Shown here: positions 5,539 to 8,977 of the stretch, one piece after another
Layout of the letters: each line of letters opens with the position of its first letter
Position numbering within the stretch: the stretch's first letter is position 1
NCBI GenBank assembly: GCA_902783235.1
Contig: CACZQG010000257.1
Location: 1-8,977 of the forward strand
DNA from: an uncultured Ruminococcus sp.
GTDB lineage: Bacteria; Bacillota; Clostridia; Oscillospirales; Ruminococcaceae
Direction: 5' to 3'
Length of the DNA: 8,977 bases
Program-made: the position numbers and the translations under genes
The notes under the pieces: generated by a model
What the model was told of the DNA's origin: nothing
The model's database searches: none
What the model saw: the letters and a program-made list of their open reading frames with translations, nothing else

Positions 5539-5543
5539 GGAGG
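5539..5543 (+). promoter_or_regulatory. Ribosome binding site deciding the acetyltransferase start
   Basis: GGAGG is 8 nt upstream of ATG 5552. An in-frame ATG at 5480 would place 24 extra codons over the hairpin at 5482-5525 and has no ribosome binding site. Confidence 0.8.
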
Positions 5544-5551
5544 AAACAGTA

Positions 5552-6115
5552 ATGACAACAGCAGAGTTTATTGGTTTTATGAACAGCGGAAAACAGACCC
5601 GTGGTTTTGGTGAGGTGCATCAGAAAATGTTCACACTGAGCCAGGAGGCTATGAGGATCACCTCACAGATCAACAGCGGATATCACACTCCCGAGGAGAT
5701 AAACGCTCTTATGTCGGAGCTGATCGGTGAGCAGGTGGATGTGGGGCTTTTTCCGCCGTTTTACACCGACTGCGGTAAGAATATACACCTGGGAAAGGGT
5801 GTCTTTATCAATTCGGACTGTAAATTTCAGGATCAGGGGGGTATCTATATAGATGACGGTGCCCTCATAGGTCATAATACTGTTCTTGCCACCCTCAACC
5901 ACGGTTTGCTCCCGGAAGAACGTCATGACCTTATCCCCAGACCTATACATATAGGAAAGAACGTCTGGATAGGCTCAAATTCAACAGTGCTGCCGGGAGT
6001 TACCATTGGTGACAATGCGGTCATCGGAGCCGGCTCGGTGGTGACCCGTGACATACCGGAAAACATGATAGCGGTGGGCAGCCCCGCAAAGGTTATAAAG
6101 AGTATATTTGACTGA
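5552..6115 (+). CDS. Maltose/galactoside-type sugar O-acetyltransferase
   Basis: The 187-residue product matches the LacA/Maa family in length and layout. The N-terminal helical Mac-type segment (about residues 1-60) precedes a left-handed beta-helix of hexapeptide repeats (about 70-180), visible as IHLGKGVFINSDC, IYIDDGALIGHNTVL, IHIGKNVWIGSNSTVLPGVTIGDNAVIGAGSVVTRDIP and a final VGSPAKVIK. H117 in TLNHGL is the expected catalytic base, and FPPFYTDCG (67-75) is the usual family segment. These enzymes transfer acetyl from acetyl-CoA to a hydroxyl, commonly on sugars; the physiological acceptor is often unknown. It is probably a cytosolic trimer. The stop is 28 nt from the FMN-reductase-like gene, so the two are likely cotranscribed. 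Its place among flavodoxins suggests detoxification or damage repair rather than sugar catabolism, but that is inference. Confidence 0.9.
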   Translation: MTTAEFIGFMNSGKQTRGFGEVHQKMFTLSQEAMRITSQINSGYHTPEEINALMSELIGEQVDVGLFPPFYTDCGKNIHLGKGVFINSDCKFQDQGGIYIDDGALIGHNTVLATLNHGLLPEERHDLIPRPIHIGKNVWIGSNSTVLPGVTIGDNAVIGAGSVVTRDIPENMIAVGSPAKVIKSIFD

Positions 6116-6143
6116 TAAAAAATGAGTATTAAGGAGTATTAAT

Positions 6144-6779
6144 ATGAAAGTACTGATAATAAACGGAAGTCCCAGGAAGGACGGCAATACTTCAATTGCT
6201 GTGAATGAAATGGTAAAGGTATTTGACTCACAGGGAATTGAAACGGAGGTCTGTCAGATCGGGAATAAGGATATAAGGGGCTGTATAGCCTGCTGCAGAT
6301 GCTATGAGCTGGGACATTGTGTATTTGATGACACGGTAAATGAGCTGGCTGCAAAATTTGAAGCTGCGGATGGTCTTGTGGTGGCTTCACCGGTTTACTA
6401 TGCATCAGCCAATTCCACTCTTACTGCCTGTCTTGACAGAATGTTCTACAGCTCTCATTTTGATAAGACCATGAAGGTGGGAGCAAGTATTGCTGTGGCA
6501 AGAAGAGGCGGCTGCTCGGCTGCATTCGATCAGCTTAACAAATATTTTACTATTAGCGGTATGCCTGTGGCATCGGGTACATACTGGAACAGTGTTCACG
6601 GCAGAGAGCCGGGTCAGGCAGCCTATGATGCGGAGGGTCTGCAAACTATACGCAATCTTGCAAATAATATGTCCTTCCTTATAAAGTCCATAGCCCTGGG
6701 TAAAGAAAAATACGGTATTCCTCAGATGGAAAGAGGCAGCTTTACCAATTTTATCAGAGAGGATCTTTCACAGGACTGA
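6144..6779 (+). CDS. NADPH-dependent FMN reductase-fold flavoprotein with Isf-like cysteine cluster
   Basis: The 211-residue protein starts MKVLIINGSPRKDGNTSIAV, the nucleotide and FMN phosphate-binding start of the FMN_red flavodoxin-like fold, and continues with ADGLVVASPVYYASANSTL (about 76-94) and RRGGCSAAF. Between them lie C47, C50, C53 and C59 (GCIACCRCYELGHC), matching the compact CX2CX2CX4-7C pattern that binds a 4Fe-4S cluster in archaeal iron-sulfur flavoproteins; C51 is an extra cysteine. Whether this bacterial protein holds a cluster cannot be decided from sequence, and many gut relatives are annotated only as flavodoxin family. AAGGAG sits 7 nt before the ATG. It is the third flavin protein in the block and could reduce the cytosolic flavodoxin or free quinones. 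A strong hairpin follows its stop. Confidence 0.85.
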   Translation: MKVLIINGSPRKDGNTSIAVNEMVKVFDSQGIETEVCQIGNKDIRGCIACCRCYELGHCVFDDTVNELAAKFEAADGLVVASPVYYASANSTLTACLDRMFYSSHFDKTMKVGASIAVARRGGCSAAFDQLNKYFTISGMPVASGTYWNSVHGREPGQAAYDAEGLQTIRNLANNMSFLIKSIALGKEKYGIPQMERGSFTNFIREDLSQD

Positions 6780-6801
6780 TGGAGCCTTAAATGTAAATGT
6801 T

Positions 6802-6843
6802 CAGCACCGCATAAAGCCGTCAGGTGATCTTTGTGCGGTGCTG
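6802..6843 (+). terminator. Strong 15-bp hairpin after the flavin reductase gene
   Basis: CAGCACCGCATAAAG (6802-6816) pairs over all 15 positions, with one T-G wobble, with CTTTGTGCGGTGCTG (6829-6843) around a 12-nt loop. It shares arms and part of the loop with the elements at 4025 and 5428. No T-run follows (CCTGTATGAT), so it may protect the upstream mRNA end or attenuate rather than terminate outright. Confidence 0.6.
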
Positions 6844-6876
6844 CCTGTATGATATGATGTTATAAAGGAGAGTATT

Positions 6877-7689
6877 ATGAAACCCACAGAAATAGCATCC
6901 AATAAAAACAAGGAGAAGGGGAAAAGACTGTCGGAAAGCAGTATAAAAGGGCTGCTTCGCAGAATGTTCTCCATTCATGCGGATACTGCCAGTCATGAGG
7001 AAATAAGGGACAGGCTATTATCCGGAGGACAGATAACAGGTACAAATATGTGCGTTCTCATATGTGCAATGGCAATTGCCGCTGTTGGTCTGAATAATAA
7101 CTCCACAGCGGTGATAATCGGTGCAATGCTCATATCTCCGCTTATGGGAAGCATTCTTGCAATGGCTTACGGAGCAATATCCAATGATTTCAGACTTACG
7201 AGAAATCATGCAGTAGGATTTCTGATGCAGATCATTATAAGTGTTGCCATATCTACTGTGTATTTTTTCCTTTCCCCCCTGAAGGAGGCTACAAGCGAGC
7301 TTATTGCCAGAACGACCCCCACCTTTTATGATGTTATTATTGCTATAGCAGGAGGCATTGCAGGTATAATCGGACAGACAAGGCGTGATAAGGCAAACAA
7401 TATCATCCCCGGAGTTGCTATTGCCACAGCTCTTATGCCGCCCCTTTGTACCTGCGGTTATTCCATTGCCAACGGGAAATGGGATATGCTTCTGGGGGCA
7501 GGTTATCTGTTTCTCATAAATGCCTATTTCATTTTCCTGTCCTCTGCGGTGGTGCTGGGACTGCTGAAGACTCCCAAGGTGCGTGAGCTTACTGAGGGTG
7601 AGTGGAAAAGGCTTTCACACAGGATGGTGAGAAACACCATAATCATCGTCATTCCCAGCATACTTGCGCTGATATCCATTGTAAAATGA
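6877..7689 (+). CDS. DUF389 family integral membrane protein
   Basis: The 270-residue protein is a DUF389-type membrane protein of unknown function. A basic, soluble N-terminal tail (about 1-54) is followed by about six to seven hydrophobic segments near residues 57-72, 76-102, 113-133, 150-167, 177-197, 204-230 and 252-269. The conserved NNNSTAVIIGAMLISPLMGSI (73-93), IAGGIAGIIGQTR (157-169) and VAIATALMPPLCTCGYSIANG (180-200) are the family's hallmark blocks. AAAGGAG lies 6 nt before the ATG. It is separated from the redox genes by 97 nt containing a strong hairpin, so it may be only loosely coupled to them. It ends upstream of a two-way terminator facing the minus-strand kinase. A transporter-like role has been suggested for such proteins, but nothing here fixes it. 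Confidence 0.9.
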   Translation: MKPTEIASNKNKEKGKRLSESSIKGLLRRMFSIHADTASHEEIRDRLLSGGQITGTNMCVLICAMAIAAVGLNNNSTAVIIGAMLISPLMGSILAMAYGAISNDFRLTRNHAVGFLMQIIISVAISTVYFFLSPLKEATSELIARTTPTFYDVIIAIAGGIAGIIGQTRRDKANNIIPGVAIATALMPPLCTCGYSIANGKWDMLLGAGYLFLINAYFIFLSSAVVLGLLKTPKVRELTEGEWKRLSHRMVRNTIIIVIPSILALISIVK

Positions 7690-7701
7690 GCATTAGTATC
7701 T

Positions 7702-7729
7702 GATCAGAAGAATTGGATCAGAAGAATTG
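7702..7729 (+). repeat. 14-bp perfect tandem duplication
   Basis: GATCAGAAGAATTG occurs at 7702-7715 and again at 7716-7729 with no gap, just downstream of the DUF389 stop and just before the dispersed element at 7734. Confidence 0.9.
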
Positions 7730-7733
7730 AAAA

Positions 7734-7826
7734 GGTCGCTTTTTGAAAAAAGCTTGGCAAAAACTTTTAGTTTCGCTCGTACTTTATATTGTAATTGCAG
7801 CTGAAAGCACGAAGAGCAGCTAAAAG
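7734..7826 (-). repeat. Inverted relative of the 1511-1603 intergenic repeat
   Basis: Read on the minus strand, this follows the plus-strand order of 1511-1603. It opens with TAGCTGCTCTTCG, has a diverged middle, then GAGCGAAA, then AAAAGTTTTTGC, and ends with GCTTTTTTCAAAAAGCGACC, a 20-base perfect match. The well-conserved end contains a tight GCTTTTT/AAAAAGC hairpin. Two copies in one window, both between genes and in opposite orientation, indicate a dispersed element family. Confidence 0.8.
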
Positions 7827-7873
7827 CAGGACGATATGATTTATTCGCCCCGGATTTAGTTTGATCAATACGC

Positions 7874-7906
7874 AAAAATGTCAGCCCAAAAAAGGCTGAC
7901 ATTTTT
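7874..7906. terminator. Bidirectional rho-independent terminator
   Basis: AAAAATGTCAGCC (7874-7886) and GGCTGACATTTTT (7894-7906) form a perfect 13-bp stem around a C plus six-A loop. The TGTCAGCC core is flanked by T-runs on both strands, so it can stop transcripts from the DUF389 gene on the plus strand and from the convergent kinase gene on the minus strand. Confidence 0.9.
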
Positions 7907-7948
7907 ATTGCTTCAATACTATCTATTACTTTCTATTACTTTTTTAAG

Positions 7949-7978
7949 GCGACACCGCCTGCTATTGTGCGGTGCCGC
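7949..7978. repeat. Hairpin downstream of the kinase gene
   Basis: GCGACACCGC (7949-7958) pairs with GCGGTGCCGC (7969-7978) with one A-C mismatch around CTGCTATTGT. The arms (ACCGC, GTGCGGTG) resemble the dispersed hairpin family. It lies 37 nt past the stop of the minus-strand kinase and has no T-run in that direction, so the stem at 7874-7906 is the more likely terminator. Confidence 0.6.
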
Positions 7979-8015
7979 TGTATTTGTATCAATGCTTAAC
8001 CGGTGAGCAATAGTA

Positions 8016-8936
8016 TCAGAATCCGATAAATTCACGCACAAGTGAGGTCTTGGGGATACCCTCCTTTTCCATTGACGGGAAATATTCAAAGAAGGTCATG
8101 ATTTTTTTGTAATACTCGTTATCCTTGAATATATCCGCCTGCGCCAGAAGCTTATCATACAGGTAATTTCTGTATGCCGGTGCTTCATATGCCATAAAGG
8201 TATCTACCTGATAGTTGGCACGATACTTGAAGGGGAGTATGAATTTATCCTCTCCCACCGATACGCTCTTGAAGAAGCTGAATATTGCCTTGAAGTCTCT
8301 TCCCCTGAACAGACTGTCACGGCAGAGCCTTCTCATAAGACGTATAGCTCTGGGATGAAGAAGCTGACCCTCATCGGATTTCAGTCGGGTACGGACACTG
8401 ACGTATACGCACATTGCAAAATTATTTTCACCGGTGACCAGGGGATTGAGAGCGTGTATCCCCTCCATTATAACTATAGCACCCGGCTCACGCTTGAATG
8501 GTACTCCGCCGTCTCTTGCCTGCTTTTTGAAGTTGAATATAGGCATCATGAATTCCTTACATTCATTCAGCAGCTTAATATGCTCCTGAAGCAGCTCCAG
8601 ATCGGTGCAGAAAGGTGATTCCAGATCAATGTTACCGTTTTCGTCCAGGGGCATACCGGGAGAATCGTTGTTCTTGAAATAATTGTCAAGAGATACCACA
8701 TTGCTCTGGCAGCCATACTCTTCCATGAGTATTCTTGATACCTCATTGGCTGTAGAAGTTTTTCCCGAACCGGAGGGTCCCGATATGAGCAATATGGGTC
8801 TTGTCTCACGGTTTTCGTATGCGTCCCTGCAAACAGCCGAGAGCTGATCGTAATAGTTTTTCTCCGACCTTTGGATAAGTCCCATTGAGTCGGTATCAAC
8901 TGCTTTTTTCAGATCGCTTGTTTTGATGATTTTCAT
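8016..8936 (-). CDS. Uridine kinase-family P-loop nucleoside kinase
   Basis: The 306-residue product has a P-loop at residues 53-60 (GPSGSGKT) and SLDNYF at 82-87, whose D and Y match the nucleoside-binding position of uridine kinases. MPIFNFKKQAR (131-141) corresponds to the family's P.YDF segment. IVIMEGIHALNP (154-165) is the Walker B and lid region, and RLMRRLCRD (199-207) is arginine-rich as in phosphoribulokinase/uridine kinase enzymes. The family phosphorylates uridine or related nucleosides with ATP or GTP. The first 45 residues form a short extension without the TGS or threonyl-tRNA-synthetase-like domain seen in longer relatives. The ribosome binding site is the weak-looking AAGGGGGC at 8943-8950 on the minus strand. 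It converges with the DUF389 gene across the terminator at 7874-7906 and has no visible link to the redox genes. The substrate assignment is family-level only. Confidence 0.85.
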   Translation of the reverse strand: MKIIKTSDLKKAVDTDSMGLIQRSEKNYYDQLSAVCRDAYENRETRPILLISGPSGSGKTSTANEVSRILMEEYGCQSNVVSLDNYFKNNDSPGMPLDENGNIDLESPFCTDLELLQEHIKLLNECKEFMMPIFNFKKQARDGGVPFKREPGAIVIMEGIHALNPLVTGENNFAMCVYVSVRTRLKSDEGQLLHPRAIRLMRRLCRDSLFRGRDFKAIFSFFKSVSVGEDKFILPFKYRANYQVDTFMAYEAPAYRNYLYDKLLAQADIFKDNEYYKKIMTFFEYFPSMEKEGIPKTSLVREFIGF

Positions 8937-8977
8937 AGTAAAGCCCCCTTTATTGGTGGAATTGTGAGAGCATGGCA

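Noticed and set aside
8355..8618. Plus-strand frame of 87 codons inside the kinase gene
   Set aside because: It is fully antisense to a well-supported kinase with a P-loop and family motifs, and has no domain signal of its own.

Overview
The window looks like chromosome of a cellulolytic, Ruminococcus-like Firmicute. The evidence is the tail of a dockerin domain at the left edge, a second dockerin-type calcium loop inside a secreted protein, strong GGAGG-type ribosome binding sites, moderate GC, and hairpin-forming dispersed repeats between genes. The species assignment is inference; no rRNA or other marker gene is present.

Layout. Bases 2-106 are the last 34 codons of a dockerin protein. 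A DUF1015 gene follows (157-1413). Bases 1414-2218 hold no credible gene. Instead they carry a 72-bp tandem repeat, a run of small perfect hairpins, a 102-bp tandem repeat (two full copies plus a partial one) built around a GC-rich hairpin, a terminator-like hairpin, and then a consensus promoter with two copies of a 13-bp palindromic operator. That promoter reads into a TetR-type regulator (2219-2830). After it, all on the plus strand, come a secreted dockerin/flavodoxin/cyclophilin-like protein (2857-4020), a carboxymuconolactone decarboxylase-cupin fusion (4088-4840), a cytosolic flavodoxin (4963-5427), a maltose/galactoside-type O-acetyltransferase (5552-6115), an FMN-reductase-fold protein with an Isf-like cysteine cluster (6144-6779) and a DUF389 membrane protein (6877-7689). 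A perfect two-way terminator (7874-7906) separates this block from a convergent uridine-kinase-family gene on the minus strand (8016-8936).

How the genes may work together. The core 2219-6779 resembles a redox or electrophile-response cassette: a regulator, two paralogous flavodoxins (one exported, one cytosolic), a cupin/CMD enzyme, an acetyltransferase and a flavin reductase. The regulator probably represses its own promoter, because one operator overlaps the -35 box and the other sits at the expected transcription start. The same promoter may drive the downstream genes, since no other strong promoter is obvious and some gaps are very short (26 and 28 nt). The larger gaps hold members of one hairpin family that follow each of the three flavin-protein genes. 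Two of these members are 36/38 identical and inverted relative to each other around the CMD-cupin and flavodoxin pair.

The most unusual items are the exported dockerin-flavodoxin-cyclophilin-like protein, the duplicated operator at the TetR promoter, and the layered repeat families.
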